Source of the DNA: Blastocatellia bacterium
Lineage (GTDB): Bacteria; Acidobacteriota; Blastocatellia; UBA7656; JADIYM01
NCBI GenBank assembly: GCA_016705245.1
Contig: JADIYM010000012.1
Location: 62,001-126,000 of the forward strand
DNA: 64,000 nt
Direction of reading: 5' to 3'
Shown: piece after piece, positions 36,514-45,331 of the stretch
Layout of the letters: every line of letters begins with the position of its first letter
How positions within the stretch are numbered: position 1 is the stretch's first letter
Notes under the pieces: generated by a model
Told to the model about the DNA's origin: nothing
The model's input: the letters and a program-made list of their open reading frames with translations, nothing else
Databases searched by the model: none
Position numbers and translations under genes: made by a program

Positions 36514-37272
36514 TTACGATTGACGGACGGAGCTGCCGAGCATCTCGTCCGCCGCGTCGCGTCCGGCCACTTCGGATGTTGGAGAGACCGACGGAGCGTC
36601 GCCCAATCCCTCAGCGCGCAACAGCTCGCCGCGCGTGTGGTAGACGCGATGGATCACCGTCCAGTGCGACAGCACCGCGAGGACCCAAAGCACCGCGCGC
36701 ATCTTGTAGAACATCAGTTCGGCCACGATCGGAGAGACGCTCGAAACGGCCGAATAGGTTGCCGGGGACACTTCCGTGAGCGATCCGATGATCAGAAGCA
36801 CCACTCGCTCGGGCCGCTCGAGGAATCCGACCTTGCACTCGATGTTCAAGCCCTCGGCACGCGCACGCGAATAGCTGACCATGACCGAGCCGATCAGCGC
36901 GATACCAGTGAGCGCGACGTAGACCGTCGAGTGCGCCGCCGTGTCCCGCGCGTAGAAGATCATGATCCCGACGAAGACGATGAGGTCCGAGTAGCGATCG
37001 ATCACCGAATCGAAGAACGCTCCAAATCGCGTGGCGCGACCCTGCAAGCGGGCAACCCTTCCGTCGAGCATGTCGAAAACGTTCGCGAGGATGAGGACGA
37101 GGCCGCCGGCGAAGAAGTGCCCGGTCCCATACAGCCACGCGCAGTAGACGTTGATCAGCAGGCCGACGAGCGTCAGAAAGTTCGGCGTGATGATCCGGCT
37201 CCGGGCGATCGCCGAAACGATGACGTTCAGGATCGTGGTGCAGGCGGCACCAATGGCGTTGCTGATGGTCAT
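36514..37272 (-). CDS. CDP-alcohol phosphatidyltransferase family membrane enzyme
   Basis: 252 residues, about six membrane helices. The catalytic signature D-x2-DG-x2-AR-x8-G-x3-D-x3-D is complete in DMLDGRVARLQGRATRFG followed by AFFDSVIDRYSD. These enzymes join a CDP-linked lipid to an alcohol (glycerol-3-P, inositol phosphate or similar). The sequence IGSVMVSYSRARAEGLNIEC resembles the phosphatidylinositol-phosphate or PgsA-like branch, but the acceptor cannot be read from sequence. It follows greA on the same strand after 79 bases. Confidence 0.88.
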   Translation of the reverse strand: MTISNAIGAACTTILNVIVSAIARSRIITPNFLTLVGLLINVYCAWLYGTGHFFAGGLVLILANVFDMLDGRVARLQGRATRFGAFFDSVIDRYSDLIVFVGIMIFYARDTAAHSTVYVALTGIALIGSVMVSYSRARAEGLNIECKVGFLERPERVVLLIIGSLTEVSPATYSAVSSVSPIVAELMFYKMRAVLWVLAVLSHWTVIHRVYHTRGELLRAEGLGDAPSVSPTSEVAGRDAADEMLGSSVRQS

Positions 37273-37351
37273 ACGCGCAACTGAGCAGCGATTCCGTTCG
37301 CCGGCTTCGGATGATAGGAGCCGCCCTCGGGGGCGTCAAGGACCGGGCCGT

Positions 37352-37846
37352 TCAGGCTTTGGCGTCAGTCTCGATCGCCTCGATGTCGTGAAGGGTCTTG
37401 AGCCCGATGACCTCGAAGCGTCGAACCCCGTTCGGGATCCGGACCTCGACCTCGTCGCCGACGATTTTGTTGAGCAGGCTCTTCCCGATCGGCGAGCTCG
37501 TCGAGATCCGTCCGGCGTCGGCGTCGGCATCCTCGCTCATGACGATGCTGTACGTGACCTCCACCTCACGATCGAGGTCGTACAGTTCGACACGCGAGCC
37601 GTAACCGACGCGATCGCGCGGAAGCCGATCGACGTCGAGCATCGAGATGTCGCCGAGCCGCTTGCGAACCGCGGCGATCCGCAGCCGCAGGTAGTCCTGG
37701 CGGTTGCGCGCCGATTCGTACTCGCCGTTCTCGCGAAGGTCGCCGAGTGCCGCCGCTCGTTGAAGTTCCTTCGGAAGCTCCGTACGAAGTTCATAGTCGA
37801 GCTGCTTGAGCTCCTCTTCGAGCCGTCGCCTGAGATCGAGCGCCAC
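37352..37846 (-). CDS. greA: transcription elongation factor GreA
   Basis: 164 residues from GTG 37846-37844, with AGGAGGCAGGAAC upstream. The N-terminal coiled coil carries the acidic tip GDLRENGEYESA, which reaches into RNA polymerase and stimulates cleavage of backtracked RNA. The C-terminal FKBP-like domain has SSPIGKSLLNKIVGDEVEV. Length matches the family (about 158). Single-copy housekeeping gene; a GreB is not seen in the window. Confidence 0.92.
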   Translation of the reverse strand: MALDLRRRLEEELKQLDYELRTELPKELQRAAALGDLRENGEYESARNRQDYLRLRIAAVRKRLGDISMLDVDRLPRDRVGYGSRVELYDLDREVEVTYSIVMSEDADADAGRISTSSPIGKSLLNKIVGDEVEVRIPNGVRRFEVIGLKTLHDIEAIETDAKA

Positions 37847-37871
37847 GTCGTTCCTGCCTCCTGAGAGTGAG

Positions 37872-37908
37872 CGAGCCTCCGCGCGCCCGGCAGGCGTGCG
37901 GAGGCTCG
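37872..37908 (-). terminator. hairpin after tsaE
   Basis: CGAGCCTCCGCGCG and CGTGCGGAGGCTCG, a 14-bp stem with one G-T pair. It lies between the tsaE stop and the greA ribosome site. There is no T tract, so it may be an attenuating leader structure of greA instead. Confidence 0.5.
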
Positions 37909-38060
37909 AAAGTCCAGACCGAACGGTAACACAGGCGACGAGTCCGGAACAGATCTATTCACTTTGCCGCCGGGCAGTTGTGGCGTCCGCACGGACCTCG
38001 AAGCACACCTGAATGTCGCGTCTGGCCAGGTCCGAGGTGAGCAGCGCGACTATTGCAGGC

Positions 38061-38528
38061 TCAGTCGTCCACGCGTTCGTTCGACTCCGGCGCCACCACG
38101 CACGACACGTTGCGTGCGTCGTCGCCGTCGTAGTCGATCACGACGCGGACCGCGCGCTCGAGCGCAATTCCGTCCAGCCGATCCGGCCACTCGATCGCCA
38201 CGACCGCATCCTCGAGCAGGAGGTCGTCGAGTCCGACGAGCCTGGCCGTCGACTCCGGCGTTGCAGCGTCCAGTCGATACAGGTCGAGATGGACGAGCGG
38301 CAGCCGTCCGCCGCCATACCGGTTCACGAGGCTGAAGGTCGGACTCGAGACCTCGTCGGGATCCGCGCCGAGTCCTGCCGCCAGTCCCCGAACGAAAAGT
38401 GTCTTGCCGGCGCCGAGCTCTCCCTCGAGCAGTACCGTTTGCGGCCGGTTGAGCATCTCTCCGAAGCGCCTCCCGACGGCTTCGAGCTCCTCGGGTGAGC
38501 TCGTTCGCAGGCGGAACGGTCCGATCAC
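38061..38528 (-). CDS. tsaE: tRNA threonylcarbamoyladenosine biosynthesis ATPase TsaE
   Basis: 155 residues. P-loop GELGAGKT, then SSPTFSLVNRY and LVHLDLYRL, and IEWPDRL, all characteristic. TsaE works with TsaB and TsaD to place the t6A modification on ANN-decoding tRNAs. Its start overlaps the stop of the nnr gene by 4 bases (ATGA), the common nnr-tsaE pairing in bacteria. Confidence 0.93.
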   Translation of the reverse strand: MIGPFRLRTSSPEELEAVGRRFGEMLNRPQTVLLEGELGAGKTLFVRGLAAGLGADPDEVSSPTFSLVNRYGGGRLPLVHLDLYRLDAATPESTARLVGLDDLLLEDAVVAIEWPDRLDGIALERAVRVVIDYDGDDARNVSCVVAPESNERVDD

Positions 38529-40120
38529 GGAAGCTCACCGTCACCGCCGGCCTCAACGAACGCTCGACCGATTCGATCCGTGATGTCCGAGGCCACGAGC
38601 GCGCGAATGCCGGTCTCGCCCGCCGCGAGGTCTCCGGCCAGGCCGTGGAGGTACACGCCGGCGATCGTTGCACCGATGACGTCACCCGGGCGCTGGCCGA
38701 TAAGGGCCCCGATGAGCCCCGAGAGCACGTCGCCGCTTCCACCCGTCGCCATCCCGGCGTTGCCGGTCGGATTGACGAACACCTCGCCACCGGGCTCGGC
38801 TACGACCGACCGCGCGCCCTTTAGGGCGACGATGACCCCACATCGAGTGGCAAACGCTCGTGCCGCGCCTACCCGATCTTCCAGAACGGTCGAGGTGTCG
38901 ATACCCGCTATCCTCGCCATCTCGGCTGCGTGCGGCGTGACGACTATCGGGCGGTCGTGGTCACCTCGCACGTCATCGGGCCAGGGCGACATCAACGTCA
39001 ACGCATCGGCATCGAGCAACACCGCCCGCGAACGCTCGCGAACGAGCGCGTGCACTACGGCCCTGGTCGACGAGTCGACGCCGAGGCCGGGCCCGATCAC
39101 CGTGACGTCGCTCGAGGCTTGCCTTTCGAGAAGGCGCGGGATCGCCGACTCGGCGAACGTGCCTGCATCAGTGGAATCCATTGGCTCGGTCATCGCCTCG
39201 ACCGTGGCGCGAGCCGCCACCAGCGCTTCGACCACGGACGGCGTCGCGACCGTAACGAGGCCGGCGCCTCCGCGAAGTGCCGCCTCGGCTGCCATCGCCG
39301 CCGCGCCAGTTTTCCCTGTCGAGCCAGCGACGACGAGCACACGACCGACGGAACCCTTGTGCGCATCGGGACGGCGCGTCGACTCGGCGAGCCACTCGGC
39401 CACGGCCTCGGGGGTTACAAGGGTGAGCCGCGATCCGGATCCGTCGATGAGCTCTTCCGGCGAACCGATGGCCGCGGTGGCAACGAGGCCGCATGCAAAC
39501 ACTGCGGGAGGCAGCACGCACGATGGCTTTGGGGCCGTGAACGTGATCGTGAGGTCGGCAATGACGTGTGGGCCGATGGGCTCCGGAGAGTCCGACGCGA
39601 GTCCCGACGGAATGTCGAGCGATGCGAGACGAGTGGCGGCCCGGTTGTTCAGGCTCTCGATCGCGTCGGCAAAGACGCCTTCGGCGGGACGTGTAAGGCC
39701 AGTGCCGAAGATCGCGTCGACGTAAAGATCGGGCTCGAGGTCTTCGAACTCGAGCCAGACCTCGTTGCGCGTCGCGACTTTCCGCAATCCGATCCTGCAA
39801 CCTGATTCGGCCATCGCGCGGACGATGTCGAAGTTTGTGCGCGCATCTCCCTTCGTGTTCTCCACGCTTCCGAGGAGGATGACGTCGACGAGTGCACCGC
39901 GCATCCAGAGCTGCCGGGCAACGGCGGCACCGTCGCCGCCGTTGTTGCCGCTGCCACACACGACCTTCACGTAACGATTCGCCATCTCGCCGAACGTCTG
40001 CTCGATCGCCTCTGCAGCGCGGGCGGCGGCATTCTCCATCAGCAGAAGGCTCGGAATCGCGTACCGCTCGGTCGTCAGCCGGTCGACCTCGCGCATTTCG
40101 GCAGCCGTGAGTACTTTCAT
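38525..40120 (-). CDS. nnr: bifunctional NAD(P)H-hydrate epimerase / ADP-dependent dehydratase
   Basis: 531 residues. The N-terminal half is the epimerase (MENAAARA, GSGNNGGDGAAVAR, DAIFGTGL, DIPSGL). The C-terminal half is the dehydratase (HKGSVGRVLVVAGS, GPGLG, DADAL, TPHAAEMARI, NPTGNAGMATGGSGDVLSG). Together they repair hydrated NADH and NADPH damaged by heat or enzymes. Length and order are as in E. coli YjeF. Coupled to tsaE. Confidence 0.95.
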   Translation of the reverse strand: MKVLTAAEMREVDRLTTERYAIPSLLLMENAAARAAEAIEQTFGEMANRYVKVVCGSGNNGGDGAAVARQLWMRGALVDVILLGSVENTKGDARTNFDIVRAMAESGCRIGLRKVATRNEVWLEFEDLEPDLYVDAIFGTGLTRPAEGVFADAIESLNNRAATRLASLDIPSGLASDSPEPIGPHVIADLTITFTAPKPSCVLPPAVFACGLVATAAIGSPEELIDGSGSRLTLVTPEAVAEWLAESTRRPDAHKGSVGRVLVVAGSTGKTGAAAMAAEAALRGGAGLVTVATPSVVEALVAARATVEAMTEPMDSTDAGTFAESAIPRLLERQASSDVTVIGPGLGVDSSTRAVVHALVRERSRAVLLDADALTLMSPWPDDVRGDHDRPIVVTPHAAEMARIAGIDTSTVLEDRVGAARAFATRCGVIVALKGARSVVAEPGGEVFVNPTGNAGMATGGSGDVLSGLIGALIGQRPGDVIGATIAGVYLHGLAGDLAAGETGIRALVASDITDRIGRAFVEAGGDGELP

Positions 40121-40141
40121 GCCGCCATCATACCGCCAAGG

Positions 40142-40177
40142 GAGAGTGGACAGGATTGCGTAATCCTGTCCACTCTC
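40142..40177. repeat. short perfect palindrome, ACAGGATT family, copy 3
   Basis: GAGAGTGGACAGGATT and AATCCTGTCCACTCTC around GCGT: 16-bp perfect stem. Here the repeat is reduced to its terminal arms, lying upstream of nnr. Confidence 0.8.
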
Positions 40178-40193
40178 GCTTTGAACGCAGGAA

Positions 40194-40236
40194 AGCCCCT
40201 CCGCGTCGGTGTGGGGCCGGGGTTCGCGGAGGGGCT
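40194..40236. terminator. hairpin AGCCCCTCCGCG / CGCGGAGGGGCT
   Basis: Perfect 12-bp stem with a 19-base loop, followed on the plus strand by CTCTGT. No gene is known just upstream on the plus strand, so it may end an uncalled transcript or be part of a structured RNA. Confidence 0.45.
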
Positions 40237-40905
40237 CTCTGTCGCGTCAAGTCGGTGACGTCAGTGCAGTTCGTTCGAGACTAGCCTGAGTGGGCCGGAA
40301 GCCGAGGCGCCAAGGGAGGCTTCCCGGCACAGGGGCGATTGATACCGGCAGCCAAGGGCCTCTCCCGCTTGCGCGGGTGGGGGCTGAGACTTCCGACCCA
40401 ACCGGCTCGAAGAACGCGAACAAGTCGCATCCTCCGTTCTCGAACGCACGCGTGCGTCGAGGATCCACGACATCGGGCAATCGACAATGGCTTCGGGGGG
40501 TGGTCCTGGCGCGGGGGGCGTGACGGCGGGGGCCGTCACCGGTAGCAACGAAAGCGAGTTGGGGGCGGAAGGATGATTCTTGGGGGCGAATGCGGAATCG
40601 GTCCAACCTTTCACTTCGGCATCCCCTGCTATCTTGGTCGAGCCAAGACCTGAGGCATTGCGACCCGGGATCGCTCCCGGTGTGCTCTTGTCGGTGATCA
40701 TCGTCGCGGTGCGTGCGGCACCGCAGTCGTTCAAAAAACACCGCCTCGGTTTCCCGCGGCGTCCAACTCTTCGCTATCCACCTCATCGGCTCGCTTCCTG
40801 GGAACTTTAGCCCCAATTCGAAAATTGCGCCGTCGGGTGTTGTTTGACCGTAACGGTTGCTGCTGGATAGACTTCCGGCGATTTCTCCGCGATTACCGAC
40901 ATCTT
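40237..40905. other. gene-poor, GC-rich region with several stem-loops
   Basis: About 670 bases without a protein gene I can support. Stems on either strand include GCCGGAAGCC (40294) with GGCTTCCCGGC (40318), CCCGC-TTGC-GCGGG (40364) and TGACGGC-GGGG-GCCGTCA (40521). Open frames on the minus strand are Pro/Arg/Ser-rich and lack homology cues. A structured RNA is possible, but it does not show the conserved boxes of RNase P RNA or tmRNA. Confidence 0.35.
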
Positions 40906-41832
40906 GTGAATCCCGACTCACCCAAGACGAAAGCGGGCGACGTCCGCCTGCCGGCGCTGCCACTGGCTCTCGTGACTGCGCTGCGACCGAAGCAGTGGCT
41001 CAAGAACCTCTTCGTCTTCGCGCCGGCGATCTTCGCGAACACGCTCTTCGAAGAGAGAACGATCGAGCGCGTTTCGGCGGCATTCCTGGTGTTCTGTGCT
41101 GTTGCCAGTGCGACGTATCTGCTAAACGACGTCCTCGATCGCGAGTCCGACCGGCAGCACCCGGTGAAGAGGCTGAGGCCCATCGCGTCGGGTCGACTGT
41201 CGCCTGCTGCGGCGCTCGCGCTTGCGGGAGTCCTCGCAACAGGTGGAATCGCGGCGGCGTTCGGGTTGGGAAGGCCGTTCACGGCGTTCGTCGTCGCGTA
41301 CCTCGTGTCGACGATTTCCTACACTTTCTACTTCAAGCACAGTGTCATTCTCGACGTCATGTTCCTTGCAGCCGGGTTCGTGTTGCGGGTCGCGGCCGGA
41401 GCTGCGGCGGCGAACGTGCCGGCATCGGAATGGCTATTCCTGTGCACGATGCTGCTCGCGCTATTCCTCGGATTCAGCAAGCGACGTCACGAGCTGACGC
41501 TCCTCGAGGACGACGCGTCAAACCATCGGCGCGTGCTCGTGCACTACAGTCCCGAGCTCCTGGATCAGATGATCGTCATCGTGGCGACATCGGCGATCCT
41601 CTGCTACATCCTGTACACGGTCTGGCCATCGACGGTGGAGCGCTTCGGCTCGAATCATCTGATCTACACGGTGCCGTTCGTCATCTACGGGATCTTTCGC
41701 TACTTCTACCTGATCCATCAGCGGCAGTCTGGTGGTGATCCGACGGACGCACTTCTGACGGACTGGCCGTTGCTCGTCAATGTAGTGTTGTGGGCGGCGG
41801 TCGCAGTGGCCGTGATCACGTTCCGGCTGTAG
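40906..41832 (+). CDS. UbiA-family prenyltransferase, decaprenyl-phosphate phosphoribosyltransferase-like
   Basis: 308 residues from GTG 40906; TTG 40825 in the same frame is an alternative, and neither has a good ribosome site. The conserved LRPKQWLKNLFVFAP opens the protein. The first Asp-rich motif is NDVLDRESDRQHPVKRLRPIASG; nine or so helices follow, with GFSKRRHELTLLEDDASNHRRV as the second loop. This combination is the DPPR synthase branch (Rv3806c-like), which transfers phosphoribose onto polyprenyl phosphate for wall arabinan or related sugars. The role outside actinobacteria is not settled. Confidence 0.85.
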   Translation: MNPDSPKTKAGDVRLPALPLALVTALRPKQWLKNLFVFAPAIFANTLFEERTIERVSAAFLVFCAVASATYLLNDVLDRESDRQHPVKRLRPIASGRLSPAAALALAGVLATGGIAAAFGLGRPFTAFVVAYLVSTISYTFYFKHSVILDVMFLAAGFVLRVAAGAAAANVPASEWLFLCTMLLALFLGFSKRRHELTLLEDDASNHRRVLVHYSPELLDQMIVIVATSAILCYILYTVWPSTVERFGSNHLIYTVPFVIYGIFRYFYLIHQRQSGGDPTDALLTDWPLLVNVVLWAAVAVAVITFRL

Positions 41833-41844
41833 TCCGTCGAGAGA

Positions 41845-41954
41845 GAGAGTAGACAGGATTACAGGATTCTCAGGATTAACAGGAAAAGCTGAATTCACCT
41901 TGATTCATAGAAATCCTGTTAATCCAGAAAATCCTGCTAATCCTGTCTAATCTC
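41845..41954. repeat. inverted repeat, ACAGGATT family, copy 4
   Basis: GAGAGTAGACAGGATT on the left and AATCCTGTCTAATCTC on the right, with six internal AGGATT/AATCCTG units over 110 bases. It separates the convergent UbiA-like and malic enzyme genes. Confidence 0.8.
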
Positions 41955-41962
41955 CTGTTTCT

Positions 41963-43327
41963 TCAGTCCAGGTCGGCCGCTCCGTAGTAGTCCGCATCGA
42001 GCGTGGTCGTGGCGACGCCACAATCGTGTGCCGCGCGCGCGACCGCGTGGGCGACGTTGCGGTGGACCATTCGATCCAGCGGATCCGGAACGGTCACGTC
42101 GTGCCAGGCGCCAAAGTCGGCGATCGCATTTGCGGCGGCGACGAACATCTCGCGCGTAACGCCCGTTGCGCCGGCATCGAGCGCACCCCGCAGAATCCCG
42201 GGGAAAGCCAACAGGTTGTTCACCGACGCGCCATCCAGGGCGAAGGCCGCACCCGATGCGAGGGCCACCTCGGGCTCGATCTCGGGATCCGGATTCGACA
42301 GGGCGAGAATGATCTGACCTGGGCGCACCTGCTCAGGCTTTATGAGACCGCGGACTCCGGTTGTCGCGACGACGATGTCGGCATGCCGCATCACTTCATC
42401 TAGCGTCGAACCGACTCCGCCAGCGGCGACGTGTCGCCGAACGGCGTCATCGCTGAGATCCGCCCCAAGAACCGGACGGTCGGACACCTGCATGGCAAAC
42501 CGGGCGATCGTCGCTCCAGCCGCGCCGAGGCCGATCTGTCCGATGACCGACGAGCGCACATCGCGACGGGCACGTTTGCACGCCGTCAGGATCGCAGCGA
42601 GTGTCACGGTCGCGGTCCCGTGCTGGTCGTCGTGGAAAATTGGCATCCTGAGCGCCGCCACGAGTCGCGACTCGACCTCGAAGCACGCCGGGGCCGCGAT
42701 GTCCTCGAGCTGGATCGCCCCGAAGCCGGGTGCGATCGCGCACACGGTCCGGACGATCTCGTCGGGATCCGTCGTGTCGAGCAGGATCGGAACCCCGCTG
42801 AGACCGACGAGCTGCTCGAGCAGCATGGCCTTGCCCTCCATCACCGGCATCCCGGCGACCGCGCCGATGTTGCCGAGCCCGAGGATCGCCGTGCCATCGG
42901 TCACGATCGCAACCGTTCGGGGAATCGACGTGTAGACCTTCGCTTTCGACGAATCGGCGGCGATCAACCGGCAGATCTCCGCAACACCGGGAGTGTAGAC
43001 TCTGCGGAGGTCGGCGAGCGACGTCACCGGAAATCGGCTCACCATGTGGATCTTGCCGCCAACGTGCTTGCGCCTTACCTCATCGATGACCTCCATGACC
43101 TCGGCGTCGGTCGACTCGGCAATGACGGCGAGCACCCTGTCGAGGTGGTCGAGGTCGCTTACGAGCACTTCAATGTCGCGAATCGTGTGGACGGTGCCGA
43201 GCCGTTGCGTGCGGATCTCTCCGATCAGGGCGCCCGCGCTTCCGATTGCCGTGGCCAGGAGACCGAAGCTGCCCGGTCGACGCCGGATTCTACAGCGGAG
43301 CGTTCGTACCAGCGGATTCACGAACAT
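41963..43327 (-). CDS. malic enzyme with N-terminal ACT domain
   Basis: 454 residues from ATG 43327-43325; an upstream in-frame start would add 49 residues of no known character. Residues 25-100 form an ACT domain (TVHTIRDIEVLVSDLDHLDR). The enzyme has VYTPGVAEICRLIA, VTDGTAILGLGNIGAVAGMP, MEGKAMLL, IFHDDQHGTA (metal ligands) and LSNPDPEIEPE. It converts malate to pyruvate and CO2 with NAD(P) reduction. The ACT domain suggests control by an amino acid or other small effector. The phosphotransacetylase tail of some bacterial malic enzymes is absent. Divergent from the HU-TPR gene. Confidence 0.92.
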   Translation of the reverse strand: MFVNPLVRTLRCRIRRRPGSFGLLATAIGSAGALIGEIRTQRLGTVHTIRDIEVLVSDLDHLDRVLAVIAESTDAEVMEVIDEVRRKHVGGKIHMVSRFPVTSLADLRRVYTPGVAEICRLIAADSSKAKVYTSIPRTVAIVTDGTAILGLGNIGAVAGMPVMEGKAMLLEQLVGLSGVPILLDTTDPDEIVRTVCAIAPGFGAIQLEDIAAPACFEVESRLVAALRMPIFHDDQHGTATVTLAAILTACKRARRDVRSSVIGQIGLGAAGATIARFAMQVSDRPVLGADLSDDAVRRHVAAGGVGSTLDEVMRHADIVVATTGVRGLIKPEQVRPGQIILALSNPDPEIEPEVALASGAAFALDGASVNNLLAFPGILRGALDAGATGVTREMFVAAANAIADFGAWHDVTVPDPLDRMVHRNVAHAVARAAHDCGVATTTLDADYYGAADLD

Positions 43328-43480
43328 GGTCCGAGACGATAGCACAGGGACTTTGCGCGACCTCGAGACCCCGTCGGTCGGCCCGGATTGCCTTGTCGCT
43401 CCCGAATCAGCCGAGTACCATTCGCGCGGGCGGCCCCCGCACACCCTGCCGTGAAACCGAACTACTCCACGCACTGACCG

Positions 43481-44254
43481 ATGTCACGGACGACCAAGCG
43501 TGACCTTGTCGGACTTCTCGTTGGCGAGGGTCTTTCAAGGCAACAGGCGACGCGTGTCCTCAATTCCGTGCTCTCAGGAATTGGCGAAGGACTCGCGAAG
43601 GGCGAACCCGTGATACTTCGCGGATTCGGCAGTTTTTCGACGCGGACTCGCCCTTTTCACTGGCGTCAGATTCCGCCGTCGGGCGAGATCGTCAAGGTAC
43701 CGGAGCAGCGAATCGTTCGCTTCCGGCCTGGAACGGAGCTAACCCGAGCCGCTGATCTTTCTCCGGACGACCCCTACTTCGACGCGCTTATCGCGAAGCG
43801 ACGCAAGAACTCGCGACAGCTCCTCTCGCAACCCGAGAACAATCCGCTCGTCCACGACGCTCAGTTCGATCTCGGCATCGCCTATCGTGAGATGGGGCTC
43901 CCGAGGGAGGCTCTCGAGAAGTTCACGACGGCGTTGTCGCTGATCGACGAACGGGAGCGGGGCGCACGGTATGTTCGCTGCTGTTACATGATCGGGCTCT
44001 GCAACATGGACCTCGGCGATTTCGACGTCGCGTACGGTTGGTTCCAGTCCGGTGTCGCCGCACCGCGTCGCCCGTTGCGCGAACGCATCGAATTGCACTA
44101 CCAGCTCGGACTGCTCTACGAAATGGAAGGCCGGGTCAACGAAGCGCTTGACGAGTTGCGACAGGTACAGGTCGTCAACCCCAAGTTCCGCGAGGTTGCC
44201 GGCCACATCCGTTCGCTCAAGGCACTGCGGGTCGCCCAATCGGTTCACCAATGA
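43481..44254 (+). CDS. HU-family DNA-binding domain fused to TPR repeats
   Basis: 257 residues. Residues 1-90 follow the HU/IHF fold: TKRDLVGLLVGEGLSRQQA, LRGFGSFSTRTRP, then PPSGEIVKVPEQRIVRFRPG in place of the usual R-N-P-x-T-G-E arm. Residues 115-250 are TPRs: AQFDLGIAYREMGLPREALE, CYMIGLCNMDLGDFDVAYG, HYQLGLLYEMEGRVNEALDE. No signal or membrane segment. HU proteins bend DNA as dimers and are normally about 90 residues; a fused protein-docking scaffold would let it recruit partners to bent DNA. ATG is at 43481, with no strong ribosome site. Confidence 0.85.
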   Translation: MSRTTKRDLVGLLVGEGLSRQQATRVLNSVLSGIGEGLAKGEPVILRGFGSFSTRTRPFHWRQIPPSGEIVKVPEQRIVRFRPGTELTRAADLSPDDPYFDALIAKRRKNSRQLLSQPENNPLVHDAQFDLGIAYREMGLPREALEKFTTALSLIDERERGARYVRCCYMIGLCNMDLGDFDVAYGWFQSGVAAPRRPLRERIELHYQLGLLYEMEGRVNEALDELRQVQVVNPKFREVAGHIRSLKALRVAQSVHQ

Positions 44255-44432
44255 TTCTCAGGCTGAGGTCTGAATGAGTAGCGCGGATTTAGCGGATCGA
44301 GCGAATCTTCGCGGCTCTGACAAGTTGCTCAGATCCGCTCCGCCCGCTCGATCCAATAAGTCACCGTTGCTCTTTCCTTCCCAATTCCGAATCATCGACC
44401 CCTGCTGTATTCCATCTCTGGCTCGTCATTTG

Positions 44433-44462
44433 TTGCGACTTTTCGGGGTGGGGGCGTAGTAT
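44433..44462 (+). promoter_or_regulatory. predicted promoter of the RRM gene
   Basis: TTGCGA (44433-44438), 18 bases, TAGTAT (44457-44462). Leader of about 55 bases to the ATG at 44525. The region 44255-44432 shows no gene. Confidence 0.5.
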
Positions 44463-44524
44463 GCTCCACTTCGCAGGCGACCTTGCGAGTCGATCGACCG
44501 CGACTACTTCAGGTACATAGGTTC

Positions 44525-45265
44525 ATGGCCGTAAGACTTTTTGTCGGAAATCTTCCGTACAGTGCGACGGAAGCGGAGCTTCGGGAACATTTTGGCGCTG
44601 CGGGAGCCGTCTCGGGAGTCTGGCTGCCGCTCGATCGCGAAACCGGCAAGCCGAGAGGGTTCGCGTTCGTTGAATACGAAGATCGCGCTGTCGCCGAAGA
44701 GGCGGTCCGAAAGTTCAACAATCAGCCGTTTGGCGGCAGACCCATCTCGGTGAACGAAGCTCGCCCGCCCGAGCGGACAGGAGCGCCACCGCCACGACGT
44801 CCGGCGAGCCCTGGAGGCTACACGGGTGATCGACCGTCCGGCCCCCGAGAGGGAGGCTACGGACCGCGACCGATGGGTGGCCCGCCCGGGGGCGGCGGAT
44901 TCGATCCCCCGCCCGAGCCGGGCGCCGAACGAGTTCGCGACCGCTCCCGGTCGTTTGGTCCCGACGCCATCCGGAAGAAGGGGCGCAAGGGCGGCCGGGG
45001 CGACAAGGGAGACAAGGCCCGTGGGGGTCCCAAGCAGCCACTCCAGGTGACGTCGACCGGGCGCGTCTTCTGGGACGAGGACGAAGATCACAGCGACGAG
45101 CTCGACGTGGTCGGCGAAGGGCTCGATGCCGAAATCGACGACGTGGACGAGGATCTTGACGAGGATCTTGACGACGATCTCGATGGTGAGCCCGATGCCG
45201 AAGTCGGCGAGGGCTCGGCCGAGAGCAAGCCATCGCCTGACGCCGATCCGGATCGAGATTCGTAG
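44525..45265 (+). CDS. RRM RNA-binding protein with Gly/Pro-rich and acidic tail
   Basis: 246 residues from ATG 44525. Residues 3-82 are one RRM: RNP2 LFVGNL and RNP1 KPRGFAFVEY are both intact. Residues 85-145 are Gly/Pro/Arg-rich, 150-180 basic (KKGRKGGRGDKGDKARGG), and 190-246 very acidic, with runs of DEDLDED type. Bacterial RRM proteins such as cyanobacterial Rbps are about 100 residues and act as RNA chaperones; the long bipartite tail is unusual. The acidic end may limit nonspecific RNA binding. Confidence 0.88.
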   Translation: MAVRLFVGNLPYSATEAELREHFGAAGAVSGVWLPLDRETGKPRGFAFVEYEDRAVAEEAVRKFNNQPFGGRPISVNEARPPERTGAPPPRRPASPGGYTGDRPSGPREGGYGPRPMGGPPGGGGFDPPPEPGAERVRDRSRSFGPDAIRKKGRKGGRGDKGDKARGGPKQPLQVTSTGRVFWDEDEDHSDELDVVGEGLDAEIDDVDEDLDEDLDDDLDGEPDAEVGEGSAESKPSPDADPDRDS

Positions 45266-45288
45266 CTGCTTCGATTTCCGTTTCCGTT

Positions 45289-45331
45289 GATTCCGGGAAG
45301 CTGGACGCTAACCGTCCGGCTTCCCGGAATC
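45289..45331 (+). terminator. hairpin after the RRM gene
   Basis: GATTCCGGGAAGC and GCTTCCCGGAATC with inner GGACG/CGTCC pairing; about 18 base pairs in all. Located 24 bases after the stop codon. No long T tract. Confidence 0.6.

Noticed and set aside
40373..40410. CTGAGA motif resembling a TPP riboswitch
   Set aside because: The second conserved segment of the THI element is absent downstream, and the next gene is not linked to thiamine.
40237..40905. RNase P RNA or tmRNA
   Set aside because: The conserved GAGGAAAGTC-type box of RNase P and the tRNA-like ends of tmRNA could not be found on either strand.
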